A stretch of 64,000 nt of DNA from Pseudeuparius sepicola (GCA_963920635.1 OY987298.1:126923735-126987734), one strand, 5' to 3'; shown: positions 1 to 12,518, numbered from the stretch's first letter. Notes: generated from the sequence alone by a model not told the origin. Numbers and translations are program-made.

Positions 1-1639
1 ACGAACCACGATTCTGTTCGTTTGTTCCATGGGTTGGTTGATGCGCAAACAGAACACAATATAGTAGTGGAGACCAGCCTTATTAATATCGATATATCGA
101 TGATCTCAATATCGAACATTTTCGTGTAAAAGGTATGCCATCCTTTTTTCAGCATTTTCATAACAAGCACTTGCATACTTCTCCTTGGCAGCCTGTTCAG
201 AAACGTGGAAAAACTAATTATTAAAATACAAGTTCACGTGACAATAATAGCCCTTTGAACCCACGCTAACGGTATGCCTATGGTTTTCCGAGGATTTTTC
301 TATTTTGAACTTCATTATAAAACACATGGCAGCCTGACTAAAATCATATCAAAACGCATATTTTTCGAATAATTATTGAAAACTCAGTTTTTCTTATGAA
401 GAACCCAGGATGACTCTCTGGTTCATACCTTATTATTGTGAGAATATGTGCCACATAATGCCCTTTGCAAGGCATACTGAGTAAAATCACGTCCAAAAAT
501 CTGTCACTATCTCCCGGTCTATATGTAGCTGAGAGCGGTTCGAGGCTGATTTACGACCAGTCGCAAAAAATTGTTGTTTTCTCCGAGAGAACAAAGAAGT
601 GAGCTGACTTATACTATTCTCTAGACTTTGCTATCGATGTGTCATCTAGAGTGATTAAAACTTGTGGTGCAATAATTAATCTATTTTGTAGAACCGAAAT
701 TTACCCGCACTTTTCTTCTCCGAGATTTTGGCCACTCTAGAGGTTGTCTAAAACAACATTCCCGATATCACGGTTGGATACCATCATAGCTGAGAAGTTT
801 CCTATATATTTTGTTTTGTTTTGTAAAACGGATGGCTTAAAAAGAATAGAGAGAACTAAAAATTTTTGTTTAAACATGTGTCCACGAGGTGTTAAAAATC
901 TTATTTTTCCCAGAACTTCTTTATTTGTAAAGATTTTTTAACCAAATTTGGTTCACATTATCATACTTGACTAGAATCCTTTTAAATTTGTTATTTTCAA
1001 GCTCTAGATTGAACCAGTGAGAAAGTTAGTACGGCCCTGTACGAAATTAAAGTGGGTAGCAATTTTGGATGGAGCATTGAAGTCTGAACAAAAAAGTGTC
1101 TCTTGACTTCTTTTTGTCTCTATCGCCGTTTTGCGGCAAATTCGATTTTTAAATTTATTTTATGGGACTTGCAAAAATGTCAGGTATTTAAAAAGCATAG
1201 GGAAAAGATCATGGTCTTGTTTTCAATCAAAGACAAAATTTTGAAGCCAACACAACCAATTTTAACTAAAAAAAGGAAAAAAAAAGCTACGGGAAAATTT
1301 TAACATCCCGTAATATCGAAAGCCAACAATTTTTGGACACATATTTATATGAATTTTTGTTCTTAGAATTAGCTGAGATAGCGACCCTGCAATATTCAAC
1401 TATTTAAATATATTTTTTTTAATGTTAGACCCTGTATATAGGGTACCTTTATTAGAAGAAAAGTTAGTGCCATGGAGAAAAAAAAAAAGCAGCGAACGAC
1501 TGGAAGCAAGTTTATTGGGCTGAATGTTCGCTTCAATTCTGTTGCTTGTTCAACGGATGAAGTATAGGTGTACATAAATTACAATTACACATTTTATGAC
1601 AATGACAGAATTTTCCCTTGAATTTAGGTCTGTAAGAGT
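1..1639. other. AT-rich non-coding DNA
   Basis: No coding region, RNA gene or element ends are recognisable. Short open frames at 744-941 and 1103-1303 are low-complexity and show no motif. The phrase around 495-525 (aaatctgtcactatctc) recurs in similar form near 28981-29003, so part of this stretch is dispersed repeat. Confidence 0.5.
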
Positions 1640-4045
1640 CCAATAGAATATACGAGTATATGGTCTGACTATTGATTAGTTACATTTAGAAGCCGCATTA
1701 TAGACGATTCAGTCTAAAATTGTTGATAGAAGGAATTCTAACTGACTAAAAGATAAAATAGGACGTTCACATTGCTGTATAATAATACAGAATCTATAGT
1801 ATCCCATTGATGAAAAATCCCGCCCTAGAGGAATTATTCGGTGTAGATGTCACAGTCCCCTCATGTGTTATCCGAGAGTATTGGGAAGGAGAGACGACGC
1901 CGCACAAAGTAATTAATTAAACTTGTCGATTGTGAGGCTCTGCGGAATAATATGCTTTCATTGGTAACGCGTTATGACTGCGGGGATTATCCGAATATCA
2001 GGAAAATGCACGGATTTCCCGGGGGGAGACGAACAAGGCTCCCCCCCGCATCAGTTACTTGTAGTTGACACTTCTCCGAAAAGATAATGAGCAAGAAGCT
2101 AAGCTGCCATACTTCTCGTACATGCACGGTCAATGCGGTTTTTGAAAATTGAAGTTTTGCTAAAAATATATGTGTAAAAATAACAGAAATGCTTGAAATA
2201 ATTTTTTATACGATCGTTATAAAAACTTTACTTTTTTTAACCTTTTTAAATGCCTAAAGTATATCTTTTTTTAACAAGTTAAAAAAAACTTACTTTTTTT
2301 CACTCTGAGCAGTTTAGAGTGAAAAAAAGTTAACTTTTTTTCACTCTAAACTTCCTTACTACGTTTACATGGAGTTTGGAATCGAATTCAGTGTAATGCA
2401 GTTTGGTGTTTTCATAAATGGTAAATGTGGCGTTAAATCCCGAAAATAAGAAAATTTATTTTGATATTCAAATCAATCTCAAAATCTCTTCATGCGGTTT
2501 TCAGTAATTCTAGAAACATATTCAAATCGATTTCAATACTATGTGTAAACGTAGTGAGACCGCGATCTAAATATTATAATCCTCGTAATTGAAAACCATA
2601 GTGCATTTATATGCCCTTTAGTATATAACACAAAAATCCCATCCCAAATATTTCAATGTTTAAGCACGATCGTATAAAAAATAATGTATGAAACTCATGC
2701 ATAAAGTGTCTTTTTTTCATTCATGGGATTGCGCGCACTCACCTGAGGTTCGTGCGCGCAACTTTCCCATTCATGAATAAAAGTACTACTTTATGCACTT
2801 GTTGCATAAATAACTATTAAATAACAGAACGATGAACGAGAAACCCTATGCGGAGTTTCATTTTTGACAGTTGACGTACTGTCTCAATGTCTCGTCAAAC
2901 TGGGCATGCAGTTCTCACCTCCGAGTTCCAGGCATTCTTATTTAGAAAAAAAGTAATAACTTTAGGGAAGTTTTACTATACCTGTTTATGTAACCTTTAA
3001 ATATTTAAAGTGTTTTTGACTTAAGATAACTTTCTCCGGTATGACAGTTTTTATAATATTGTTTTCCCGCGCTTAACCTGACGAAAGTAATCTTCAATCT
3101 CGTACAAAAATTTCAAAGGTTTTTTCTTAAAATTTAAATTTAAAAATTTCTTGTTTTATACTTATAACTTGCTTTTAGGTAGCACTGATGATGGCGCAAT
3201 TGCCAAAAGTGCTCTGATATGATATTTTAATAGTTTTACACGTTATACACAGGCTTTTCCTTTATTTAAATAAACAAAACATTGTTTTTTAATAATTGCC
3301 CTTTACCTCCAAAAAAAGGTATAAATTCTTTGCCCAATGGAAAAATTATCTTAATTTTGGCAAAAGAATGACTGGTGAATTTATGACTATGACTGCTGAC
3401 TGAAATGTAAATATTTCAGTCAACACTATCACTATATTTTTTTTGTCCCAAGCTATGTAGTGCAAAGAACTAGCTTTTAAATCCTATTTAGTACCCACTT
3501 TTAATCAATATCGTAAAGAGGTTTCCGCCTCTCTGTTGCTAATATAAATGCAACTTCTTGATAAAATATTCCACATAGGCACAAAATGCAACGAAGTCGT
3601 ATTAGAAAGTAGCGATATCGTCAACTCGATACTCGCATTGCCTCTTGCCTCCAAAGTTTATTCTGTAAACTTTGTCCAGGAGTAACCAATGTGGGTGACC
3701 TTGTTAGTATACCATTGGGAAATTCGTGCATTTTTCCGAAATTCGGATAATCCCCGCATAGTCACAAAAACGTGTTACGAATGAAAGTAGATTATTCCGC
3801 AGAGCTTCACAATCGTTAATTACTTTGTGGGAGTCGTCTCTCCTTCCCAGCACTCTTGGATTACACAAGCGGGACTGTAACAAAGTCCGGATATTTCCAC
3901 TAAGGCTTTCATTATTAGCTCCTGGCGGGATTTTTCATGAATGGGATACTAGAGATTCTGTAATATGTACCTAGCAATTAGAAAGTCCCTTCTACCAAGA
4001 ATGAATCGTCTGTATATAATGCAGATTGGACTATGATCAATTCAA
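1640..4045. repeat. Large inverted repeat with 1.7-kb spacer
   Basis: Arms of about 380 bp (1640-2020) and 330 bp (3717-4045) are diverged reverse complements. Anchor words are the region around 'atcccat..atgaaaaatcccgcc' (1801-1822 against 3935-3955) and 'ggggattatccgaat' (1982-1996 against its complement near 3748-3762). The spacer (2021-3716) has no coding region. It holds a small hairpin at 2699-2800 and repeated 'cactcta(a)a..aaaaaaagtt' words at 2290-2350. Probably an old foldback or non-autonomous DNA transposon; the ends and target duplication are not clear. Confidence 0.55.
2699..2800. repeat. Short hairpin (about 100 bp)
   Basis: The left half (cataaagtg..cattcatgggattgcgcgca) pairs with the right half (tgcgcgcaactttcccattcatg..actttatg) around a short loop containing 'ctcacctgagg'. 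The sequence is nearly palindromic and could be a miniature foldback element or a palindrome nested in the larger inverted repeat. Confidence 0.6.
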
Positions 4046-4751
4046 AAACAAATTCAAAATTATTAGAATGAAGTAAATTATTTCAACAAACCATATTTAT
4101 CCTAACAACTCTTCATTTCATTTGAGACCCCGCAGAACAACTCAAAATTCCTGAATATAACTTGATAAAAGTTGCTCTTCGCCTTAATATCGTACTTTTT
4201 AATTGCTTTCCCCTTAAAATATTTATGAGGCGATCACGAAAATGTTTCCGAGTTCTGTTAAAAAAGGCTACTTTTTAAAGTTACTTTTGTTTAACTTTTG
4301 TTTGGTTTAAGTTCGGAATAAAGAAATAAAATCACAAAATAATTGAATTTCTATAAACTAGGAGGTGAGGAAATATTCAGAAAATTCTGGCAACAAATTG
4401 AAATGAATGATTTCTTTGTTTATCCTTTAAAATATGAATACTGAAAAAACAATAATTTCGTGTTAATCGCTAACGGATCTGGAAGGTTTTTTAAATAATA
4501 TCTCTCAATAAATCATCACCTCCTTCTTAGTAATCTTAGTATGTACCTATCATACAATAACGGCGTTGCAAGTATTCCTCATAAAAAGAACTTAAGTTGT
4601 CAAAATTCAAGATTTCTAGAGTAAATCATTTTTTAGATATTAAAAAATGTTAAATTTACCATGCACGCACATTCAAATGGCTGAACACCAGAGGTGCATT
4701 TATGGTCTTGGACCCACTTAAATTTCTTGATCGTTGTTCGGGAATACCCTG
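4046..4751. other. Non-coding DNA before the BEL element
   Basis: No gene or element end is visible. The last five bases (CCCTG, 4747-4751) are the left copy of the BEL target-site duplication. Confidence 0.5.
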
Positions 4752-5068
4752 TGTTCCGTAGTTCCTTATTTAGTTTGAATTTTGAATATTATATTGTCAG
4801 CTATAGGCAACCAGGAATTCTCTTTTATGTCAAATGATTGAGATGCGTGCGCAACAAAAATATACACATCATGGCTGACTATACACAGGCTGCCTTTTTG
4901 CTGTACAAAAATATTTCAACAGAAATATACGAATATAATCTACGCGAGTGATTCAATTCTTTCTGAAATCCAACTGTCCACCATCTGCAAACGAGCAAAT
5001 CGAAGGAAGCGAGCCCAACACCACCACGGCTCGAAAAATCCAGGATTCAACCTATTGAATTCACTTCA
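4752..5068 (+). repeat. BEL/Pao 5' LTR
   Basis: Starts tgttccgtagttcc and ends attcacttca. It matches 10677-10993 almost throughout. Differences include c/g near 4801, t/g near 4916 and a small rearranged stretch around 4868-4885. TG...CA ends and the flanking CCCTG define the boundary. Confidence 0.93.
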
Positions 5069-5086
5069 TGGTCCTCCTCGTCGGAT
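5069..5086 (+). promoter_or_regulatory. Putative primer-binding site
   Basis: The sequence directly after the 5' LTR starts TGG (tggtcctcctcgtcgg). This is the expected complement of a tRNA CCA end. The priming tRNA was not identified. Confidence 0.6.
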
Positions 5087-5318
5087 ATCCAGCCATCTTG
5101 GACTTCTAGATCAAGAAAAATCACAAGCGTCTCGAAAGCAACTGGTAAAGCCTATCAAGCAAGGTCGGTCCCATTAATCTTAATAATTACCCCGATTTAT
5201 ATCCAAATTTCACGAAGATATCCATTTTCCATACACGGCTTATTACTTGCGCTTGCATTCTCGAAATTTCTCGAAACTCGTTGTCATAACGTCATAACCT
5301 CGTATACTCGACTCGAAA

Positions 5319-7224
5319 ATGACTTCACAGGAAGAAATCAATCAGCTAATTGCACAGCGCGGTCGCGTAAAAGCAAAGTTAACAAGATTTGGCAATTTTT
5401 TAAGCTCCTTTATCTATACAGAGCCGAGTGACGTAATAAAATTGCAAATACGTCTCGAAGAGGCACAGAATTTTCTATCGGAGTATAACAAAATACAGGA
5501 CTCGTATGAAAATGCATAAAGACGAAGAAACTAAAAATAATACCGAACGCGATGATTTAGAAACAAAATACTTCGATTATATTACCAATGCAAAAACAAT
5601 AATTCATTCAAGGCACAGCAATAATCCTAATAATACTGCAAATAACATAATTTTGTCTCGTAGCTCAAATGAATCAGCGGCAAAAATAAGCGTAAAATTA
5701 CCCGAAATTACAATTCAGAATTTCTATGGAGGCTACACAGAATGGCCCCATTTCTTCGATACTTTTAAATCGTTAATTGACAATAATGATAGCTTAGATA
5801 AGGTACAAAAATTTCATTATTTGAAGGGTGCCTTAAAAAGCGATGCCGCTAATGTAATAAGTGGCATAAAAACAACTGAAGACAATTACGATGTAGCCAT
5901 GCAGCTGCTAAAAGATCGCTACGAAAACAAAAAGGCTATTGTTAATATACATTTAAAAACACTCATTTTTGAACTGCCCGCAGTAAAACCAAATTCACAC
6001 TCGTCACTCAGACAATTGCTAGATACGTTCATAAAGCATTTTCGGTGTTTGGAAAATTTAGGTCAAAATGTCCATCAATGGAACTCGATTCTTATTTGTT
6101 TGCTATTATCAAAGGTTGATTCTAAATTAAAATCCGATTGGGATGCATCTACAAGACACAGCGATGAATTAAGAATTTCTGATTTAACTTCATTCCTGAA
6201 TGACAAATGTGTTTTTCTAGAATCTTGCGATAATACCGGTGCATCCACCAAAAAGTATGAAGGTAAAAATTATCATATATTAGAAAATAAAGCGCTCTCT
6301 TGTCCTATCTGCAATAACTTTCAAAAATTTAAGAATCTTTCTCTCGGTGAGCGGTATTCAGAACTAAAAAGGTTAAAATTTTGTACTAATTGCTTAAGAC
6401 CTGGACATTCGCCACAAATTTGCAGAACTGGCGGCTGCAAAAAATGTAATCAAAAGCACAACACTTTTTTGCATGGGTTTCATCCTCCTAAACAAAGCGA
6501 AGAAAGCACAAATGCAGCTGGGGGTTTGACGCGCACATCGGAAACTTCAACGAATGACAATAACAATCAAAATAATGCCGTCCCCAAAAAATGCGAAGGA
6601 GTACAGGGTGGACAAAACTTTTCAATTGCCACCAACCAAAATCCCAATTGTTATAAACTTCTAGCAACTGCACTAGTCAAAGTGTATGATAATCAGCATC
6701 AACCGGTAACATGTAGGGTGTTTTTTGATAATTGTTCTCAGCCTAATCTTATAACGGAGAATCTGTTAAAACGTTTGGGCATTCGCTACGCCAATAACAT
6801 AGCAGCCCTAGAAGGAGTAAATAAAGTAGTCTCAAATGCTTCGAAGCAAGTCAATCTCGTTGTACATTCAATTAACACAAACTTCAAGACAGAATTGACA
6901 TTTTCTATTGTAGAAAGTATAGCTGAACGGGCTCCGATTTTTTCATTTGACAAAACCAAACTTAATATCCCTGAAAATTTCGTTCTTGCCGATCCAACAT
7001 TTAATGAGAGTATAAGTGTGGACATGCTCATTGGCGTGGAAATATTTTATGAATTGCTTTGTGTAGGTCAAATAAAATTGGGAAAGAAACTTCCTGTGCT
7101 ACAAAAAACACGTTTTGGATGGATAGTTGGCGGGGTAATAGGAAATATAAGAAATCTCGTGTCTGATGCGTGTTTCCTTACTCTCGAGAACCCATTACAA
7201 CCCAAATACAAAAATTTTGGTTAA
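5319..7224 (+). pseudogene. BEL/Pao gag and aspartic protease region
   Basis: Starts at ATG 5319, runs in one frame to about 5510, then continues in another frame to the stop at 7222-7224. The first 200 residues resemble the gag-like domain common in BEL elements (phrase LPEITIQNFYGGYTEWPHFFDTF). A cysteine-rich block follows at about residues 265-325 of the second frame, including a CCHC-type knuckle (CTNCLRPGHSPQIC). At about residues 404-415 comes the protease active-site region, FFDNCSQPNLI. The aspartate is kept, but the usual D-S/T-G triad reads D-N-C, which is unusual and may mean loss of protease activity. The frame break near 5510 and the stop at 7222 make this a disabled copy. Confidence 0.88.
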
Positions 7225-8397
7225 TAGATGAACTCCCGGTTTGTAAAAAAATAAGTACTTACGCGAGGAGATTGAATGTGAGGAGCACTTTACTAAAACA
7301 ACTAGACGATCTGAATCTGGTAGGTTTGTTGTAGAACTGCCTTTGAAGGATAATTATTTGGATTTAGCTGATACATGTAGCGTAGCCAAGAAGCGATTTT
7401 TGTCACTTGAGCGTAGATTGGAGAAAAACGAGGAGTTATATGATAGTTATAGAAAGTTCATGAACGAATACATTTCATTGGGTCATATGTCGGTAGTCAA
7501 AAATGATCAAGCTTCCTATCAAGACAGTAATTCGGATACAGTAACATATTACATGCCCCACCATAGCGTAGAGAAAACAGATAGCTGTACAACTCGAATA
7601 AGAATTGTTTTCAATGCGAGCTTGCAATCGTCGTCGGAGTTATCCCTCAATAATATTTTAAAGGTAGGTCCTGTTGTTCAGAACGATCTTTTCACCATTT
7701 TAATTAGGTTCAGGCAAAATGAGTATGTTTCAGTTGGCGACCTAGCCAAAATGTATAGGCAAGTACTAGTAACTCCCGAGCAGAGAAATCTGCAGCGAAT
7801 AATTTGGCGCGAGAGCTCAAATGAGGAACTTCGGCACTTCACTCTTAACACTATGGCCCTGCTCCGGCAAGTTTTTTGGCAACAAGGTGCTTAAATCAAA
7901 TAGCTGAAAATGTTGCAACTGAATTTCCTACTGAAAGCAATGCAATTTCAAATGATTTTTACGTGGACGATCTATTAACGGGCACTGATGATCAGGAAGC
8001 TCTTATCAAGTTAAGAAAAAATCTCACTACAATCCTATCTCAATACGGTTTTCAATTGCGGAAATTTATGTCTAATAATCTCACTGTCTTGGCTGATTTA
8101 AGAGAAGTTGACGAGCGGTTGCAAGATATAGAATACATGGTTTCCGAGGACGATACTATAAAAACTCTAGGCATGACTTGGAACGCGAATACAGACAGTT
8201 TTTTATATCGTTCGGTAGCTGCAAAAAATGAACACGATACTATAACCAAGCGTAGCATATTATCTCACATATCAAAGCAGTTTGATCCTCTAGGTTTACT
8301 TACGCCAATAACGATTCGTTGCAAGCTCATCATGCAGACGCTTTGGCAACAAAAATTTGATTGGGATGAATCTCTGCTAGTTGAACTATATACTTAG
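7225..8397 (+). pseudogene. BEL/Pao reverse transcriptase, broken
   Basis: Reverse transcriptase is spread over two frames. 7343-7894 contains RIVFNASLQSSS..LNNILKVGP and the DLAKMYRQV region (palm motif A). The next frame (7876-8397) carries the catalytic box FYVDDLLTG near 7960-7985 and the BEL signature FDPLGLLTPITIRCKLIMQ. Sequence expected between the motif A region and ATRCLNQIA is missing or frame-shifted around 7860-7890. An in-frame TAG ends the frame at 8395-8397. The sequence between 7225 and 7343 also carries homologous coding sequence in shifted frames. Confidence 0.85.
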
Positions 8398-8991
8398 TGG
8401 AAAATTGTACGTGATGAACTATTTCAAGTAGATCAAATCATAATTCCGCGGCACCTTTCGCAGAAAAATAAAGAGGAAATTCATTTATGCGGGTTCAGCG
8501 ACGCTTCAGAAAAGGCGTATGGCGCTTGCATATATGTTGTTTCGCGTGTTGGGAAAACGATCAAATCCAAGCTCTTATGTGCAAAAAGTCGAGTTGCACC
8601 ATTAAAAACGATTTCATTGCCACGACTCGAATAATGCGGAGCTCTATTGCTTGCAAACCTTGCAGCTAAATGTGCTCAATATTTAAAGATTCCCATGGAT
8701 GACGTAAGATACTATACTGATTCCACGATCGTGCGATGGTTAGCAAGGGAACCTAACACATTAAAAACCTTCGTATCTAACCGAACTTCAGAAACATTGC
8801 AATTGTCAAAACTCAATAATTGGTATCATGTCGAATCTCTCTCGAATCCTGCGGACCTCATATCTCGAGGAACCACACCCACAAATTTAAAATCATCTGT
8901 ATTTTGGTGGGAAGGTCCTAAGTTTTTAGTTAATGCTAATTTTAAAGCAGATTCCGTTGACCAAGTTCGTCATATTTCTCAATTTTTTTAG
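8398..8991 (+). pseudogene. BEL/Pao RNase H region, broken
   Basis: Directly after the TAG at 8395 the same frame stays open and reads IHLCGFSDASEKAYGACIY, a BEL RNase H motif carrying catalytic aspartate. A TAA at 8632-8634 falls inside the conserved LPRLE-CGA phrase. Beyond it the frame continues with YYTDSTIVRWL (another RNase H aspartate) and the NPADLISRG phrase near 8840-8870. Confidence 0.82.
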
Positions 8992-9029
8992 AAGAGAAGG
9001 CACTAGCTCACGTAGTTAATGTTATTCAA

Positions 9030-10541
9030 ATGGCAGATTTCAGTCTTTTTGATAAATTTTCAGATTTTCTTAAGCTTCAAAGAATCACAGCTTACATTCT
9101 AAGATTTTTGAAAAATTTAAGGATTTCTGCACGATTAAGTTCCGATACAAAACGAACGGAAAAATTAACTCCTGAAGAAGTTGTGAATGCTAATTTAGCG
9201 CTTCTAAGAATGGTCCAAGCAGAGGTATTTCCCAATGAGCTAAAAATGTTGAAAAAGTCTAAGAATCTCCAACCAGGCAATAAGCTAAGTTCACTTGATC
9301 CATTCTTAGACGATAATGGAATCATGCGCGTGGGCGGACGACTTTCTAAGTCAGCGTTATCCTTTGATGGCAAACATCCTGCAATAATACCCACTAAACA
9401 CAGATATACCCAATTGCTTGTTCTACATGAGCATAAGCGCAGTTTACATGCTGGTACCCAGGGAACCTTGTCCCATGTCAGGCAAAAATACTGGCCGCTT
9501 AACGGCAGGCAAACAGTGAAGTCTGTAATAAGAAATTGCATCCCTTGCTACAAGGCTAAACCGTTAGAATTATCTCAACAAATGGGGCAGCTTCCTAATG
9601 TGCGTGTCACACCTTCACGTGTGTTTTCTTCGTGCGGGGTAGACTACGCTGGTCCTTTTGAGCTGCGGGATGGAAAAACCCGAAATAGAAAAATCGTGAA
9701 AGGTTACATGTGTATGTTCGTTTGTATGTCCACTAAGGCATGCCACATAGAATTAGTAAGTGAATTAACTTCTCTTGGATTCTTAGCCGCTTTGAGAAGG
9801 TTTGTTTCGCGACGCGGAATACCTACAGATTTGTATTCGGATAACGCCACCAACTTCATCGGTGCCAACAATATTTTGATTGGTACTATAAAAAAAATTG
9901 CCCAATCTGAGGAATTCTCAAAATACTTACTCGGGTCTCAAATACATTGGCATTTTATCCCACCGAAATCGCCACATTTTGGGGGCCTATGGGAATCGGC
10001 TATTAAGTCTGCAAAATCACACCTGCATAGAGTTCTTGGTCAAACTCTTTTAACTTTTGAAGAATTTGCTACATTGTTGGCTCAAGTTGAAGCTGTGCAA
10101 AATTCTCGCCCATTAACTCCTATCTCCCACGATCCTAACGACCTAAAGGCACTGACCCCAGGTCATTTTTTAATTGGACAACCTCTTACCGCTATTCCTG
10201 ATGTGCCTGCAACCAATGGTCCAGTCAACCATCTCAAGAGATTCGAATATATCCAAAATATGATTCGCGGTTTTTGGAAGAGGTGGAAAAATGAATACCT
10301 ACATACTCTCCAAGAGCGTCACAAATGGAAATTCCAAAAGGATCAAGACTCGCTCATTGGATCTCTGGTTTTGATGAAGGAGGACAATGTTCCATGTCTT
10401 GTTTGGCCTATGGGTCGCATCGTCTCAGTGCATCCTGGTGATGACGGTTGCATAAGAGTGGCTACGGTTCGCTCCAAGAATGGAATCTTCAAAAGGGCAA
10501 TCACAAAATTATGCCTTTTGCCAGTGACTTCTTCCGATTAG
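9030..10541 (+). CDS. BEL/Pao integrase segment (open reading frame)
   Basis: An open stretch of 503 codons that would be the C-terminal part of the polyprotein; the ATG at 9030 is internal. It has an HHCC zinc-binding N-domain at about residues 131-174 (HEHKRSLHAG..CIPC). The DDE core shows aspartates near residues 206 (CGVDYAGPF) and 270 (YSDNATNF) and the glutamate near 320 (GGLWESAIKSAK). The BEL C-terminal domain follows (GHFLIGQPL, then WKRWKNEYLHTLQ). All catalytic residues are present. It is cut off from the rest of the polyprotein by upstream breaks, so it is not expected to be made normally. Confidence 0.85.
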   Translation: MADFSLFDKFSDFLKLQRITAYILRFLKNLRISARLSSDTKRTEKLTPEEVVNANLALLRMVQAEVFPNELKMLKKSKNLQPGNKLSSLDPFLDDNGIMRVGGRLSKSALSFDGKHPAIIPTKHRYTQLLVLHEHKRSLHAGTQGTLSHVRQKYWPLNGRQTVKSVIRNCIPCYKAKPLELSQQMGQLPNVRVTPSRVFSSCGVDYAGPFELRDGKTRNRKIVKGYMCMFVCMSTKACHIELVSELTSLGFLAALRRFVSRRGIPTDLYSDNATNFIGANNILIGTIKKIAQSEEFSKYLLGSQIHWHFIPPKSPHFGGLWESAIKSAKSHLHRVLGQTLLTFEEFATLLAQVEAVQNSRPLTPISHDPNDLKALTPGHFLIGQPLTAIPDVPATNGPVNHLKRFEYIQNMIRGFWKRWKNEYLHTLQERHKWKFQKDQDSLIGSLVLMKEDNVPCLVWPMGRIVSVHPGDDGCIRVATVRSKNGIFKRAITKLCLLPVTSSD

Positions 10542-10676
10542 TGAAATGTGACAATCCCGGACATGACTAATTAATGGACGCTTTCGAGTGCTGTAACCCG
10601 AACAAGACTATTTTTAATGTTAAAACATACTAATTTGTTTTGTGTTGAAAGCCCATACTTTCAAGGGCGGCGGAAT

Positions 10677-10993
10677 GTTCCGTAGTTCCTTATTTAGTTT
10701 GAATTTTGAATATTATATTGTCAGGTATAGGCAACCAGGAATTCTCTTTTATGTCAAATGATTGAGATGCGTGCGCAACAAAAATATACACATCATCATG
10801 GCTGGCTAGACAGGCTGCCTTTTTGCTGTACAAAAATATTGCAACAGAAATATACGAATATAATCTACGCGAGTGATTCAATTCTTTCTGAAATCCAACT
10901 GTCCACCATCTGCAAACGAGCAAATCGAAGGAAGCGAGCCCAACACCACCACGGCTCGAAAAATCCAGGATTCAACCTATTGAATTCACTTCA
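10677..10993 (+). repeat. BEL/Pao 3' LTR
   Basis: Near-identical partner of 4752-5068, with the same TG and CA ends. It is preceded by the purine-rich tract gggcggcggaa (about 10666-10676), the likely plus-strand primer, and followed by the target duplication CCCTG. Confidence 0.93.
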
Positions 10994-12239
10994 CCCTGTA
11001 TGCGGATGCTTATTTTGGAGATCACTCCTTTCACGGTCAGAGAGATCAAAAGGGATTTAATTGTTTGTTCCAATAAAGTGGAACCTTTGTAGTTGCAACA
11101 AATCGAAGTGAGAAGTGCGAACCTGGCTGCTCTCGCCGGCTTTTGTGCCCTAACAATGGGAACGTACGCCGAATAGAAAACGACACGAAAGCGCTGCTGG
11201 CGGTTCGCATGCATGCTGCAGTTGTAGTGAAATACAAGAGAATTTTTCACAAGCCGCACTATTCGTTTTAAAAGCGTTGCATATAACGACAAAAACACAA
11301 CCAAAACAAAAGTGTACAACCTCATAGAACTGGTAAGTAGTGTGGAAGGAGAGAGGAGCTGGCAGACTAACCTGATTATATTGAAACGACAAATAAATTA
11401 GCACAACCGCATAACACAGAAATATAGGCAAAAACATGTTTTGTGGGCAAAACGTCAGAATCCCCCTTCGTTGGTGTCAGTCGCAACAGTTTTCTGTAAT
11501 TATTTTTTTAATTTGAATTTATAGAACCTTATGATTAGCAATCGTTCATTAATATATTTACAATATAGTTTTCTACGTGCCTTTTTTTCCTGTCAGCGTT
11601 TAGATTAAATATAAGCTAGGGGCTTTATATGACTATAAATTTTGGCAAGTGGTAATATCATACCAACATCCAAGTTCTAATGGATGTGCCGGTGTTTTCA
11701 TATTTCAATCGTTCGAGAAGGTAGACGACAGCTGTTTCCCCTTATTAGGTTCATGAAGGCAGCCATAACCTTCCCGAACGACTCGAACTGAAACGGTAGC
11801 ACTTATAATAGTGTAACTTGCACTTGGAGGTGAGAAACCAACCAGTAGCGTCATCTAGCATCAAGCTGATAGTACCAGAGCCGAAATTTCACAAAACATA
11901 GTAAACATCAACAAGAAAAAGTTAGGTTGGTGTTGAATCCAGAAAACTACAAAATAATGAGAAGCGACACAGGAAATAGGCTCATTGGCCATTCACCACT
12001 GTATCTTCCAAATCTGTGGAAATCAACAAGGATCTACGGCTATAAGATGCAAGTTTCACAAGGATAGGGCTCTCGGTTATCGTCTGCGTCCATCTCTCTG
12101 AAGATAGGCGCAAACCATCACAATTACTACTACAACGGCTGCCGGGAACACGGCGAACACAGCGAACAGTCCAAACAGCACGAACTTTGCGCTAAAATGT
12201 TTGGGGCATTTTGTTGCAAGTGAATACGCGCCTTTAGAG
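10994..12239. other. Non-coding DNA between BEL and mariner remnant
   Basis: No supported gene. The stretch 11990-12070 resembles 17085-17140 ('gaaatcaacaaggatc'), so it includes a dispersed repeat. Around 11695-11800 a weak inverted repeat (tttcaatcgttcgagaaggt / accttcccgaacgactcgaactgaaac) could form a hairpin. Confidence 0.45.
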
Positions 12240-12518
12240 ACCTGTGCACAGCGCTGTTTGAAGCGATCGCCACTGGCACCACACGACGAAAAAAATCGAC
12301 AGGGTGGTATAGTGTTAAAACGCCATTGTTGCAGAATCTTAAAAAAATAAACTAAACTGCTTGTTTGTTATGTCCCTTTAATCTGACAAGTTTACATGAC
12401 ATATTTCTTAAGAAAAGCAAGCAAGAATGTTTTGGTACCTTTTGGTTTGAAATGAAGTAAGTGGCTAACTGTAGTGTTAGTAAGTATACAACACATTAGA
12501 TTTTCAGTTTCTTCTTTA
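12240..12518. repeat. Dispersed repeat, partner of 14395-14600
   Basis: 'cgccattgttgcagaatct' through 'caacacattagattttcag' matches 14440-14580 with divergence. The mariner remnant at 12521 sits inside this copy; the 14.4-kb copy lacks it. Confidence 0.6.

Larger units (their letters stand above)
4752..10993 (+). mobile_element. BEL/Pao LTR retrotransposon, full length, inactive
   Basis: The element has two 317-bp LTRs beginning TG and ending CA, flanked by the identical 5-bp target duplication CCCTG (4747-4751 and 10994-10998). A primer-binding-like site lies directly after the left LTR and a purine-rich tract just before the right LTR. Between them runs a gag-protease-RT-RNaseH-integrase coding region in BEL/Pao order. 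The two LTRs differ at only a few positions, so the insertion is fairly young. Even so the coding region has several frameshifts and at least two in-frame stops (8395-8397 and 8632-8634). It cannot make a full polyprotein as it stands. Confidence 0.93.

Noticed and set aside
10690..11437. Several open frames across the BEL 3' LTR and beyond
   Set aside because: They cross the LTR boundary or overlap each other on the same strand without motifs.
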